Source: Daphnia carinata
Lineage: Eukaryota; Arthropoda; Branchiopoda; Diplostraca; Daphniidae
Reading direction: 5' to 3'
Assembly: GCF_022539665.2 (NCBI RefSeq)
Contig: NC_081331.1
Coordinates: forward strand, 1,150,501-1,214,500
Length of the DNA stretch: 64,000 nucleotides
Made by a program: the position numbers and the translations under genes. The notes below the pieces were generated by a model. The model was not told the DNA's origin, made no database searches, and saw nothing but the letters and a program-made list of their open reading frames with translations. Shown here in pieces: positions 1-14,200 of the stretch. Position 1 is the first letter of the stretch, and every line of letters starts with the position of its first letter.

Positions 1-3000
1 TAGTGAAAAATCGAGAGCCCCAACGGCCTTCAAATCAAGAGTTGTCTGATCGCATAACAGTTGACGTATGGGCATGCTCTCTCTTTTTTTTTTTTTCCTG
101 ATCTAACACAAGTAAAGACGGGAGGAGTCACGTTGATAGTCAGCTCGATCGACAGTCAAAATATGGGCAATATGCTAAAGCATGAAACGAAGAAAAGAGA
201 ACGTTTCTGTTGTACAGAAACACCATCTAAGCTAATAGGATGGTTAACTATTACGATGCTACTACCATCTTACGTTTGATGGTTCGTGATCTGTGAAGTC
301 GTAAAGAAAGGGAGGGAGCGTGAGTTTCGCTCACGTCGAAAGTAAAGTGCGCAACTAGACAACAACGAGTTGAAGACATCAAATGACGGCCCTCTTCCTT
401 TCTCACCTGAGCTAAAGTCGTGAAAACTTTCCCTTATTCACGGCAATTTGATCTTATTCTCCCACCTCATCGTCAATGAACAAAAAAAAAGTAATGTTTG
501 TTGTCTTCCTTTTTTTTTCTTTCTCATTTTAGTTCTGACAAACTGGTCGTGATTTCCATTTGCTTCTGCACTTTTTACTATTTTACTTCAAAATGAATAG
601 TTTCTCGTATTCAAAGTGGCTGTGGGGGCCATCGACTCTACTGTTAGCGCTCTTGCATTTCAAGCAAACATTGCTTACGAATGTGGTATTTGTAACATAA
701 AGTGTTATTTACAACCAGTTAACTGTCGGACTATCAGCTTATGCGCCATCCAGATCCTCTTCCTTAAGTTAATATCGACCTTGACATCCTTCAAGGGCAC
801 GTGACCAAAACACAAGAGAGGAATGAAGAGGTAATTTATGTGGATGCAAGAACAAAAGCGATCCCACCAGGAAGAGAATAAAGAACAACTGAAGACGAAG
901 GTAGGGAAAGAAAAAAAAAAGGGAATTGTTTTTGAAAAGTGTTGGTTTATTGTTTTAACGCATAAAAGTATAAATCAAAAGATGAAGAGGAAAGCAACAC
1001 ACATTGTGTCCGAAAGAACCATAGGTCCATAAGGCCATAGTTCATTGTATACAAGCTGAGCATTAGAATACATTAGACTTTCAACTTGTAGAGAAAAAAA
1101 AAAAGAACAACGCTCTGGAGAGTCCGGCAGAACAATGGACATCGCTCAGCCGAACATCGCGGTCCAAAAAGACACTCCGGAGAGAGAGGAATTTAAAAAA
1201 AAGAAAAGAAAGAAAGGTCAAGAGAAAATGCAGATCCTCTTTCTTTTCCTCTTGTGCACTTTCTCTCCGTTAGCATCTTACGGAATATAGTACACACGTA
1301 CACACACACACGCACACACACTAGACGTAAGGTATTAGAGTGAGGAGAAAGAGAGAGGCTCATCAAACAGGTCCGTCTTGGGATAGGCCCTATATTTTTA
1401 TTCTCTCGTAGTCCTTCTATTCCAATCTTTCTATTCTCCATTCCCTTTTTTTGTTGTCCCTATATATATATATCCCCATTGAGCATATCCGTAATCACCG
1501 TCATTAGCATTATCTTTACTAAAGACAATCTCCTTTGGCAAACTGGGTTGGATTAAGAGCTAAAAAGCGTATTAAATGTGAACATTGCCAGCAAGTTGTA
1601 GTTAGATGTCGTGTAGGATGATGTATATCATCGTCAAGTGAAATGACAACTCGTGACGAGGGTTATCAAAAAGCTTCTTCTATCATCTCTGGTGTAGTTT
1701 GGATTACTGGCCTACTTTTACTTTTAAGTTTGAACAGTAATAAAAAAAAGGGCAAAAGAAAATGAGTGCGTGTGTGTGTGTTTCAGATTCCAAAAATCAG
1801 ATAGGTAATAATTATGATAATAATAAGATTGCGAATGTTGGGGAAAGTTGGCGGATACATCTGTTACATCTTTTTTTGCTTGTAATTTCTATCTTTTTCG
1901 TATGAGATTCTCCCTCTAATAAAACAAAGAAAAGGGGTAAAACAAACAAGCGATTGAATTTTGGAGCGTGAAATACACGAAAGCCCCGAGCCCACCTGGA
2001 ACCCGGTACACCAGTTTCCATTTCGAATTCAAATTTGTTCCTTCGTCACCAACCCATTGTAGGACGCAGAACGTGCTCTTACTTCTTAAACATTTCTCGT
2101 ATGCAAAACAAGTTCGTACTGGAACTATTCAACAAAAAATCTTCAACATTAGAATAATGCATAGGGAAGCAGAATTGAGTAGAAGAGGACACGGTCTGTT
2201 TTGCATTGCGCTTTTAATTATTTAGCATCTACCGTGGTTGCGGCTAGCATCGTCGCAAACTGTCCCGGATAGAATAATAAAAAGGTATTCCGGTGATCAA
2301 CGGAATGGCATTTAACTACACAATGTGCATTATGCCACTCACCGCCAAGAAAGTGAGTGAAGGTTCCTTTCTTTTCTGCAAGAGCACTTGCGCGTTTGAC
2401 TGACTTGTTTGGCAGACTCGTGTCCTTCACTCTCCATTTACTTGTCAGAGGGTTGCGTCAACCATTCTTCCATTTCTTTAAATAGGTATCGCATTTATAT
2501 TTCGATACAATTCGGATTGCACACACACGAAAAAAAGTAGAACTTGTTATTGGAATTCGTGCCAAAAAGTGAATTCAGCCAATTTTCAAGTAGAAATCTT
2601 CTGGCAAAAAAGGGAGGGAAAAAAAAAATATATATATACTGTGAAAGAGGAGAAAGAGAAAATGGACGGGTAAAAAAGAAAGTTGAACGTTGGGCTGGGG
2701 CGGGCCATCCGGGCTGGATATCTGCGCATCATTGTTGCGATAGTACAGCAGAGAAAAGCAAAATGGTGAAGAAGTAAAAAAACACCCAGAAAAAAAAAAA
2801 AAACCTCTAACCGGTTAAACATTACTCAGACGACGGGGAATCATTCTCTCTTTATAGTTTCTCTCCCTTTCTATCCCTCCTTCTTTCTATACTTGTAAAT
2901 TATACGATGCTATTGATTACAATGCTACCCGTTTGTAGGTCAAACGGGAGTTGTAACCAATTTTTCTTCTTCTTCGTATCTATCAAATCAAGTGACCGCA

Positions 3001-5241
3001 CAGTTTGTTTGCGCAAAATCAACCATCGTCATGAAGACGAACGAGGTGGCTGTCGTGCGTCTCGATCATTTCACTTCTGTCTTCTTTACATTTCCTTATA
3101 GCCTATTGCCAGCACGATTTACGTAGCTGGCCAGTCATTGGATAGATATGTCCACTGTCGCACACCTGTGTACCGTTTCTTTTTCTTTTGGGTTTTTCTC
3201 TGGGTGGATAGAATAGCGATTGATGCCATCAACATTCCCGCTATAAAAGGAATAAAGCATTTTTGAAACGATCAAAGCGACCACTAGACGCCGGATTATG
3301 GGGGATATGTCGATGGCGGGATTGAATCGAAAAACCACACGAACGACTAGAAGATGATGGATATTTTTAAATGTTAAAACAGCGAGGGGCATATGAAGAT
3401 ATTTCTCAGTTGTCAAACTACGGATTAAAAAAAAAAAGGCAACACCGTTCACTATTAAATAGAAATTTTACGTTCACGCATCAAAAGACTTGTCTATAAC
3501 TCTTGGTCATTTTTGTTTCTTTTCTTTCTTTTTTTTTATGTCTGACCCATACGTTTTTGGGATTGCTGGAGAGAGAGAGAGAAAAGAGGGGGAACAGGTG
3601 AGATGGCCGAATGACCAACTAACCTGGATCAACCGATCCGATGTACTGTACACTATACACAACAGAGCGTGGGCCAGAGTGGGAGCCCGGAGCTAGCTAG
3701 CGCACGCCACCACTGCCACCCCGTGAGCTCCGTGAGCTCTCTCGTAGACGTGTTTAAAAAAAAAAAAAAGAGAAAGAAAAGGAGGGAAAGGAGAAGAAAT
3801 AAATATTAAAGAAAAAAAGGAAGGAAAGAGTCCCAAATTTCGACCACTATACTGCTGGTTATTTTAAAAATATTGAATCAACAAGCACACGACTTGTTCA
3901 GAATCACAACAACTAGCGGGCAAACCATTAACCGTATATCAACCACGAATGCAAGCCATTCAAATTCGATATGGATCATTCACTGTATGGCCGGATATCA
4001 ACTGCTGTTATAGCGAATTTTAAATTTTGTTTTCTATTCAACCCCTGTTTTTGTTTTGTTTTCTTCTTTGCTTCGTGCTCTGCCAAGTTGTTCCTCTGCC
4101 TCGCAGCTCTGTCGTGACGTGGCCCATCAAATGCCAAGTTGAAAAATACAAACGGCTAAACGAAATCACGACAAAATCATTAAAATGGCAGGGGAAAAAC
4201 GAGTATAGGATAAGACAGTATACCGTTATGCTTACTTTTATCATTGTCTACGACCTCACACAATAGACCGGCGTATGTGTACATTCTGTCTCGTAATATT
4301 TAACAAAAAGGGAAACGGCGGATTGAGTTACTTTACAAAGTCATCACCATTTCTCCAGTTACGACAATTGCAAGTTCTTTTGTTGTTTCGAAGATCAGCC
4401 TCGACGTCAAATAAAACAGGACCCATAAAATAGCGGAGAGAGGGAAATTGTTCTTAGAAGTTCGAGGATGAAGAGAAATGAATTTGGATAGCCTCTCTTT
4501 CAATTCGCTATATTTGGAAGTGTGACGCCGCTTAATTTTGGCGAGACAGTTTGAGAATCTTTTGTCGTAAGCGCAAGACATACAAAAGCCTCGCTTCAAT
4601 TTAGATACAAGAATAGGTAATACATAAAAACCCTTGATCATTTCTCCTTAGCAAAATGGCTACGAGATTGAACTTGTTTTTGCACTCCTCGAGCAACAAC
4701 CGGATATCGTAAGCGAACGGATCGATTGCTAAATCGATAACCATTTTGTAATGGGAACAAGCCCACATTACGCTGGCCCGTATAAGCTTTAATCTGCATT
4801 GCATTACGTGGGAAATTAAAAAAAAAATAAGAACTATCTTGACACGCCGATTTTGTTGCTGGAGAGAGTTACAAGAACGGTACGCGGATATGCGAAAACA
4901 ACTGGCATCCAGTTCACACACACAAACGCAGGCCAGTAAAGCGGAAAAGCAACAATTGCAACTTAAATAAAATAAAATAAAAAATCCGATGTTGTCGCAA
5001 TTGAAACAACCGTTCCGAATACGTGGCCTTATTTCTTGCCCGGCGTTTCAACGGTGAAAGTGACCACGCAAATAAGAAATGAGGTAACATAAAATCCATC
5101 ACATTTTTTTTTTTCGTTCTAAGAATTGGCTATTGATATAGGAAAGATGCAAACACCTGAGGCCGTGTCACAAAACAGACAGTCTACGAAAAAAAAAGGT
5201 AGAGGGAGAGAAAGCAAAAAAAAAAAAAAAAATGGACTTAC
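1..5241. other. Gene-poor region, no supported exon
   Basis: I found no stretch here with codon-like composition, a recognisable domain or a consistent splice chain. It holds A/T homopolymers, a short CA run near 1300, an AT dinucleotide run near 1463 and many GA-rich or CT-rich tracts. If the minus-strand first exon at 5242-5299 is real, this whole stretch would be its first intron, or would hide exons I could not recognise. Confidence 0.5.
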
Positions 5242-5299
5242 CGACAAGAATGGACGCGAATACTAAGTAGCAGCAGATGATGGCTTTACCGATCGCCAT
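5242..5299 (-). CDS. First coding exon of an unidentified secreted or membrane protein (partial)
   Basis: On the minus strand an ATG in a good context (A at -3, G at +4) opens 19 codons that read MAIGKAIICCYLVFASILV. This is a short basic start followed by a hydrophobic core, as in a signal peptide. An in-frame TGA lies two codons upstream, so this is the first possible start in this frame. The exon ends in phase 1 at a near-perfect donor (G|GTAAGT). The next exons must lie further left; I found none in the remaining 5.2 kb, so the gene probably has a very long first intron that runs out of the window. The product cannot be named. What is seen is the start context, hydrophobicity and donor; that it is a real gene is inference. 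Confidence 0.5.
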
Positions 5300-8200
5300 G
5301 ATGTATCAAAACCAAAGAGGACAAATCCCAAAAATAGGTAAATTTAAAAAAAAAAGGTGGGGAGGAATTTGATTGCTCTTGTTTGAATCGAGCTATCAGG
5401 CGGTGTTGAACTTCACTTGGAATTCGGGCTGTTTTTTCCCAAACCCGAACCGGGGAAAAAAAAAACAAACAAAATTCTAAAAAGGAGTCGGAACGATGTG
5501 TTTGGTGGGTGCTGTGCGTATAGCGGAGCGCTGTTGTTCCCGCTGGCGCGCGTGAGAGTAGTTATCCAGCGACTGACGGGGAACCCACAGAGACCGGCAG
5601 GTGATATGGGCCTCTGGACACTCTTGGGAAAGAGGCGGGGAGAGAGAAACAAAAAAAGAAAAAAAAAAACAGGGAAAGAGAAGGGCAAATGCATAGAGCA
5701 AGACAAAAATCTAAATCGCCTTTTGCGCAAGTTTTGAATGGGTGGGTGGAGACAAGCTGCTGCAAAGAACGGCACGGAAATGCTTGCCTAGTGTTTCTAG
5801 TGCAGTCGCCTCCCGATCTGTTCGTCCTCTGTCCAAAGAGATCGGTTCACTTGTTTTCCTCCTTGGAGGTCAGCTCCGGTTTTTGTTTTTTCATCTTCGT
5901 CGTTGGCTAGAAGGTTAGGATGGTGACGCTTGGCAATCGACGAATTAGGAGAAACACATCGGTCCACGTTTTTGAATTATCGCAAGACCTTGTGATTAAG
6001 AAAAGCGTGAGGTAGCAAAAGAGAAAGAAGGAAAAGGAGCGTCGACAAAATGTGCCTCGGTAGAGACAAGGGTGGGGCCCAACGATCATTGTTGCAGCTT
6101 CAATGAGAAATGGGCAGGGCTGCGGGGTTTTCAACAGAAGAGACGAGGACTCGGGCGCATTTTTTTTTTTTTTTTCGCCAGTTACCAACAACGATCTCCA
6201 TTTAGAATGGTAGAAACACGGTGTTCTAGTCGATGAAGAATAAACATCAGTCACAAGGAAAGAGATGAATAGAAACAAGTTCACCTTGAATAGTTCACCA
6301 TGTCGTATGCAGTTCGTGTAATAGTAATATGAATCCATGCTTGGCGACGATGGATCATTCCTTTTTCCTTTCTTTAAAAAGCAATGAGGAAGTGTGTGGT
6401 AACACTCTTCGTCCTTCAGCTACCTTGCCGCTACATGAAATTGAATATTTGAGTGTCTATTTTTTGCTGGGGTTTTTTCTTTTTGCCCTTCTCTTTTTTT
6501 TTTTTTTTGGCTCTTCGTTAGCGTCTTCTTCTTTTTTATTAAGCCGATTGATGCTGGAATTTTTTTTTTATTATTTTCGGCTCGAGAAATTTAATGTCAT
6601 GAATTCCACAGCAAGTTGAACACGCGTACGCTTGTAGCCTAATTCGCGGCGTTTTATATTAATAACCAATTTTCGGAGGCAAGTAGACTACGTCACATTT
6701 ATTTAGCTCAATGTCGTGTGTGTTAAAAGCAAGTGTCCCAAAAGTGCCGAATTTAGCGAGACGCTGCTCCACTTTCCATTTACATCGAAAAGTGGTTGAA
6801 TTTCTTCGTTTTTCGGTCCTCCCGTCTTAAAAAAAAAACGGGCGTCTTCAAATTGCTGTTGTTATAAGAATGTTGAAAAAGACGTCCGCGGATGTGTACA
6901 TACCGGTCAAACAAGAATAAAAACGCACGGCCGAAAACTAGACCAACGCGGCAGGATTCGAACGTGAAACATCACCTGAATTAGCGATTTGACTGCCGGT
7001 TGTTGCTTCGCTTTTCATTGATCAAAAGTGGTTAAACCTTCTTCTTTTTTTTTTTATATATGGAAGATGCTTCGTTTCTATCAGGTTAGCTTCGTTCACA
7101 ATCACTGGTTTTCTCTCCATTCAACTAGATACGTTGTTGTTTCATCCTGTTCCGACGATCGAGGCACGAGATAACAAATTAAAAAGAATAAGAAAAACCC
7201 AGTAAAATTATACTCACACGGATTATAGTGAAAGAAAAAAAAGAAATGGGAGAGAAGAAAGAGAAATGGTGTCGACACGGGATCATCATCATCACGGACG
7301 AATTCGGTTCTTTCAATAAAAAGGAAGAAAGAAACATTTTTCGTTTTTCTTGCTCGCCGCTATTTCATCCGATTAACGTACAGAGACATTGCTCGCTAAC
7401 AAGGACACGTTACCCTACAGAGCAATGTGGTCCACACAAGTTATGGGTCACCTCTATTCTTCCTTTTTTTTTTTTTTTTTTGCTTTTACCTATTTACTGT
7501 GTACCTATACCGACGCGTGTGTGCCTTGCAGCTGTTTCACGCATGGATTAGAACGTCTAGTGGATTGTTTCCGGTTCCTGCTACGCCAAGTCCAATCAAG
7601 GATTTCTCGATTTCGATAACAGATACAACAATTGATGTCTACTATTTTAATTTGCCATTATGCAATCAGTTCGCGTTGATCACCTGTTTTTTTTTATTAT
7701 TATTATTCTGGAGAAAAAAAGAGAAAGTCTTGACGTGTCACACAACAGCACTGCGGACTGTGATGATAAAAGAAACGACTAGCAACGTATACTAATCTGA
7801 ACTAGACTTCAGTCCATTTCCTTCGACACTTTGAAAATATTCAACCTCAATTGATTGGCACGAGATTGCCTCGAATTACTGGGAAAAGTGAATGTTCTTG
7901 TAGGGATCAAGGAAAAATCATTGCGATTGCTTAACCCCTCCCCGCCTTCATTTCCAGTTTACTCCAAGTACAGCACGAAATATATGCACAATAAATTATA
8001 TTCCAAAAAAAAAAAAAAAAAACAAGCAAAATGTTGTTCTAGTGCTGGTTTTTCTAGATCTTTTTTTTTTTCCCTGAACAGCTGTCTGGCTAACTCGATG
8101 GCAACACGAAATTTCTGCAAACACTCACGTACGTCTTTTTCCATTGCACTGTAATTAAACGCTAAATGCTCCGGTCCGCTTTCCATTAAAAAAAAAAAAC

Positions 8201-11200
8201 AAGTGGATCGATCCGTCTGTTTCATTGTTTAAGATTCCCTCCTCCCGCAAGCAAATGGAGCGTGAAACAATTGTTGAAGCAAAAGAAGGTCACCTCCAAC
8301 CACGATCATTCGCTTCCGTTTTCTATTATAACTAAACGAAATCACCTAGTTTTATTTTATTGTTTTAATTTTTTTTTTAGGTCTTTCAACATTAATTGTC
8401 TGCATCAAAAGCGTTTTAAGATGCCGCGTTCCGTCTCATTATTCAATTCCGCTCGGCAGCATCGCGCTCTTTCGCCCGTAATTGCAATCAAGCGAATCAA
8501 GAAAAACTTTCTCGTTTGACATCGACCTCACAGCTGAAGTGAACGGTAGTGAGAGGGCAAACACGATAAAGGCATGAAATGAATGACAAATGATGATGGT
8601 CACCCATTACGTAATAGCTTCAACAGGTGATGCCCTATGGCTGTTGATATTTTTGCGTGTTTCGAATGTTAAGAATCAGCCGAGCCCATCAGGATATTAG
8701 CGACAGGTGAAAGGCGAAAAAACAAAAGGGGAAAAAAAGAAGGGGGACAGAATAAAAATTAATGTTTCGTTAGCTGTTAAAGGTGTTGTGATTTGTGGCA
8801 TCCAAACGGCGTGCGAAACCAACAGGTTTGACTTTCCCACTTGTTGCTATCCAATCGATGAACTCTATTTTGCATATCAAAGACACGTCAGAATTGGTCG
8901 GGAAAGTTGATTCCTTCCAAATAGAATGAAAATGAATCCGACAGCTGTCCTTATTAAAAATCGAATTAAATGACAAGAGAAGGTGCCGTTTACGTCAAAC
9001 GAACAGGGTAAAACAATAACCCATCGGATAGAAAGAGGGCTTTTCGTTGATTATTGCCCTATCTCTTTATTCCCCAGATCGCAAACGAAAGGTTTTTTTT
9101 TTGGCCGTAAAAAGCCTCCAAAGTTGCTTTAATTCAGATAGGAGCTGAATGATGTGCCCAGCAGCAGAAAGCCAGGTCAAGGTGATGTGAGGTCGTTCTA
9201 AACAAGAAGGAAAGAAGAAGAAGGTGCGACTATAGAGCGACCCAATTTCTTGATAGATCTTCTTGATGTCATTTGACAAGCGAGTGAAAGAGGAAAGAGA
9301 GAGGAAAGAGACAATGAGAAAGAGAGAGGGGAATCCTTGGGAAAGAAAAAAGACAAGATAAATACCCTCATTGTATATGTGCACAGTAAGAATGTGCTCT
9401 GCGTAAATACAACCGGAGCTTCTTATTCACGTACGCCGCCGCAGCCGATCATCACGTCGGAATCGTGGGGAGACGCACAGCAGCGCACCTTTCTCTTTTT
9501 TCTTCCTATACAATGCGGTGACTCTCTTCTATCCAGAATTTTTTAACATTCTCTTGCCGGCCGTGAACAGGAGGACACTCTCGGTTCGTTACTTCAGCTT
9601 GCGGGGGAGGAGGAATGTTTTATTTCTGAGCCATTTCTCAGCTCTTCTATTTCTATTTCGATCCTCTGATGAATCTACTTACCCGCAGACATCACCACCT
9701 CCACCACGATTGCAAGGTTTGAACCTGTCAAGAATATCGTGGTATAGAAAGGTTACGACCCATCGAATCGGGGTGTAAAGGGGAATAAAAGAAATTCAAG
9801 ACCTTTTTTTTTTTTTTTTTTTTGTTATGTTCTATTCAACGACTATTGAAACAACATAGAGGTGGGGAAAGAGAGGGGCAATCAAATGGGCGACCGAGTT
9901 CGTGCCCTTCACTTCACTTTCTCTGCCGTTTGTAATGACGATCGAACGCGGTGTCTGCGGTGTCAAAAAAGGAAAACAAGAATTGGGGATATTTCTTGGC
10001 GCCCCTTTTGCTTATGGCTGCTCTTAAATTCTCACTTGCAACCGCTCCCAACTTGTTCCACACAGTGGCAAGCCAAAAGCTCCTTGCATTGTACATACAA
10101 TGAGCGTTCCGTTATAGTCATTAGTCATTTCAAAAGCAAACTAGAATTTGTGTATAATTTCGTTTGTTGTCGCACCGTGGCGAATGAAAACAGTAAAGAC
10201 AAAATCAGCATTCGAAATGGCAACTGGTGACTTTGACTGCTATCATTTACGGTCAGACTCTAGTGGACTGGATCGTGTGCAATTTTCGTTTTCTAAATGG
10301 ATTTATGGATACGCGTGCATTTCGACCTCCATTTTAAAGCGACGATATATAGTCCACTCTTTATAAAGAGTTGGACAATGAGTAAAGTTTTATAAAGAGT
10401 GGTTTACGTAAGAGAAGAAAAGAGGCTCGTTTGTCACCCTAAACAAGCAGCTAGTAATCATTTAAAACTAAAGAAAACCCCCGTGATATGTGTAGTGTTT
10501 CACCGGCGTCCTCCGGCGAGTCGCTTTATTTCGTTTGTTTTTGTTTGTTTCCAATTTTTTTTTTTTGTATTGTTTCTCCCCGCTAATTGATCGACTTTAT
10601 ATTCGATATGGTCTTTCCTAAAAACAAGATGATGAAACGTAGACCATCATCCTAGTGGAAATATTCTTTTGTATATTGAAAAGTAGCCCACGCTCGAATG
10701 TTTTGGATTTAACAACCTAACCACACAACGAGCTATTCTTATCTTATGTTGGTCGCGCTGTCAGAAAAAATTGCACAGACCATAGAGAAAAAAAAATTTA
10801 AAGGAAAAAAAAAAACAATAAGGAGAAGGAAGACAAAAGACTAAACATGCATATAGTTGATTTTCTCATTTTTCATAGCCCTTTTTGTCGTATGATGTTT
10901 GCCAAGTTCAAATAGAAGGTAGTCACGCTATCGCATAACCCTATATAGCCAGCCATTTTCAGTATATTTCACCCACGAACCAAAAAAAAAACATTAAGAA
11001 GGTGGGAATAACAAAGAAAAAAAAAAAAAATGTATCTTATTATATAATGCTGGCGTGCATACTACCTATACATCTAAAATGCACGATGCATTTATAGGCA
11101 GATTGCAATTGCTCCACGTATAATAGCACAAGCGAGAAACAAAAAGAAATAGGCCGTGTGTGTGTTGTTACCGTATAATTCCAAAGCAAAAGAAATTCGA

Positions 11201-14200
11201 ATTCCTTTTCAAATTCAACAGCATCATGACGTCAGTCGCGTAGGCGAGGTATAACTTCAGACAATTGGCGAACTTAAGTGTACACACAAGAACATCAAAG
11301 GGTTATTACACATGCTTTCTGGCTGTGAGAACAAAACGAAGAAGAACTTTTTTTTTCTTTTTTCGTATATTACAGAGAGTTAGAGCTCATCAAGCGTCAT
11401 CATGATCGCCCCCCCCCCTCCCGCAGCACACAGTCACGAGTGAAAGTTTGCCTTTTTTTTTTTTTTTACCATGAAATTATCAAATGAAATGTACCATATC
11501 GTATGGGAATAAAAGCAGAGACATCGTATGTGAGATCAAACCATATATTCTTGTACAAAAGGTCAAAGTTTTTGCGCTAGAGAAAAAGGAGACACTGTTT
11601 GATATCGGGAATGTACAGGCGGTTGTAAATTTATGTATTACGCAACCCATTCTACTATACAGAATATCCTCCGAGTGAATCACGAACGAAACGCATGGCA
11701 AACAGCGAGAAATGCAGGGTCTACATTATAATAATATCTAAGTACACGAGGATAACGAACAAAAAATAATCTCAGACACATTTTTCTTTGATTTGTCCCC
11801 CAATGCGAGTTCGTATCTAAAGCGAGAACGTGCGGTCTGATCTGTGGCATCCTTTCTTTACAGATTGGCGAAAACAAGCGCCCTATAATGCGGAGACAAA
11901 AAGAAAGAGAAATAATTCACACGCCCTTGTTACTCCAAACGCATGAATACGCTCAATAAGGGCAGATGGCAAGAAAAGATACACAGACTCTCCCCTTTAG
12001 CCACATGGTGTTATTTTGTTTGTAGATATCATGCAAATGAGCTTCAACATTTTACATATTTTTCGCTATTACATTTGGTGTAGTGTAGAATTCTCCCGCG
12101 TGAACGCCTATGTATGATGTAACGAATCGATCACGTTCAAGTACAACGTTACGTCCAAAGATAAGAAAAAAAGGAACAAACCTGCAGCTGATTTTTTTGT
12201 ATGTATACTTTCGCTTATTCGTTGTTGGCGCCATTGATTCGAGTGGGATAAAAAAAATGTTCGAGGACAAACGAATGGAAATGAGACGAGAAAAAAAACG
12301 AACGAATATTGATGTGTTCTTTATACGTTGAAATGGAATGTTAAAATGAGCGACAATTGTCTCCGTACGTTTCGAGGCCAAGCGATGTAACGGGGTTTTA
12401 AGAAAACTATGTACCAACAACCAACAATCAACTTGAAAAACAAAAAGCCAAACGCAAGTGAAATGCAAATCGCATATTCTAAAATTATGGAAAGCACTTG
12501 GGGAAGGGCATTGCTATTCCAGGTTGTTCATAAACGGCGTATCATTGTGCATTATTCGTGATGTGCAGCGATCCGTTACAAACGGCCCAGTTCCACATAA
12601 GTATAGGTAGTATATTATGTGCACAGAACAGTAATAAATATTTGTCGCTGAAGAATAACGCTGGTACAATTCACGAACAGGACCAGGTGTCGATGAAGGC
12701 CAACCGTTCACCTCTCTTAGCTGTGTTTATCTTACCAAGAATTTCTTGGCTTGTACAGATCCTGCTTTTCTTCTTGTTTACAATGTAGCCTTACGACAAT
12801 CGTATTTTTGCATCCTCATCATTGTAAAGGTGTTTTCATAGTGGGCTATTGTGCTGATAGAGGCACAGTGTGCGAGTTGGCCAAGTATACAATATAGAAC
12901 TTGGCTTCATCTTTCACGCAGAATCGGACGGCATTGAACGGAACGATCTGTCATGACAATGGGGTTACATACCGCCCGTAGGAAAACGTAAGGCCGCTTC
13001 AACAGAGTGTGAAGTTGTGTGGTTTTCCTATAGGTACAGAATGCCTACGTTGGTATCAGCACGTATACAGTCATCGGCTTTCATCAGAGCGCTAATTAGT
13101 ACCGTTAGTTGATTTTTTTCTCGGCCTTTAATACATTATACTTCTCGTTACATTATACGTAGGCCGTTTTTTTTGCCGGCCTGTGAACAGTTGGATGCTG
13201 AATAAACAATGGCCCACTTTGAATATACCTGTAATGGCAAGTGAAATGTTAAAAATAAACGATTATAGGCAATCTATTTTTAGAGGTATGCTCCTCATCT
13301 TCTAGTATCCTTCGCCTTTGTCTACTGTGTGAGACTATATAACAAATGATAACAAAAGAATTGGAAGGCGAATAGAAAAAAAAAATGATCGTCTGACGGC
13401 CATATAAGGAAAACGGGTATACATTGGTGCCGGTGGAACTAGAGCGATTTCTGGAACGTCCCCAGTAAAAAAAAAAAATGAGATGATGAGCATTACGTGT
13501 GTACTGCATCTATTAGCACATGTGTAGTAGCTGGCTGTGGTAGTAGAGTAATAGCCCCCATTACAACACATTGCCATATATGTTGCATTTCATTTTCAAT
13601 TGTTCCTTTTCATTATAAGAGGTTGCTGTTGATGAGAGCTGGTTATTACCCAATAAATCAACTAATAATAATAAATTAAATTCGCTAATGATGTATAAGG
13701 GGGAATGGGGCTTCGTGATGCTCTAGCTCGATGGTCTTTTTGGCGAACATTTTTGAGTTTCACCCAGTTACTCGCTGACACGAATCGACCGTTTTGGTTA
13801 TATGGGCCTGTATACGTGACGCCATTGCGTTTGCGTCATTACACGTTTCTTTCTTTCTTTTTCGTTGTTATCATCTTTCCTCCTTCTTTCAACGGCATCT
13901 TTCACGATTTAAATATATTAGACGCCCTGGCTGTGGCAGCAACCCGGCTAATCGGGTTAACGCATGCAGCGTGTTCGTACATCACCTGTGGCCGCCCACT
14001 CGTGCCCTCTGATTTACACATAGCCTCCCCTGCAGCTCTCTCTTTCTCAACATCATTTCTCATCTTCAAATGATGCGCTTTTAAATCTTTTTTCCCTCCT
14101 CTTTTATTCATTCGCCTGTTTTTTTTCTTTCTGGCATAAAAGCATCAACTCAGGACATTATGCGCATTTAGGCTCGTCTCAGTACCTCAGAGATTGGGCC

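Noticed and set aside
4601-4921. A 106-residue minus-strand frame with a protein-like stretch (DPFAYDIRLLLEECKNKF)
   Set aside because: No start context, splice signals or known domain support it, and flanking residues are low quality. It could be checked by RNA mapping as an exon of the 5242-5299 gene.
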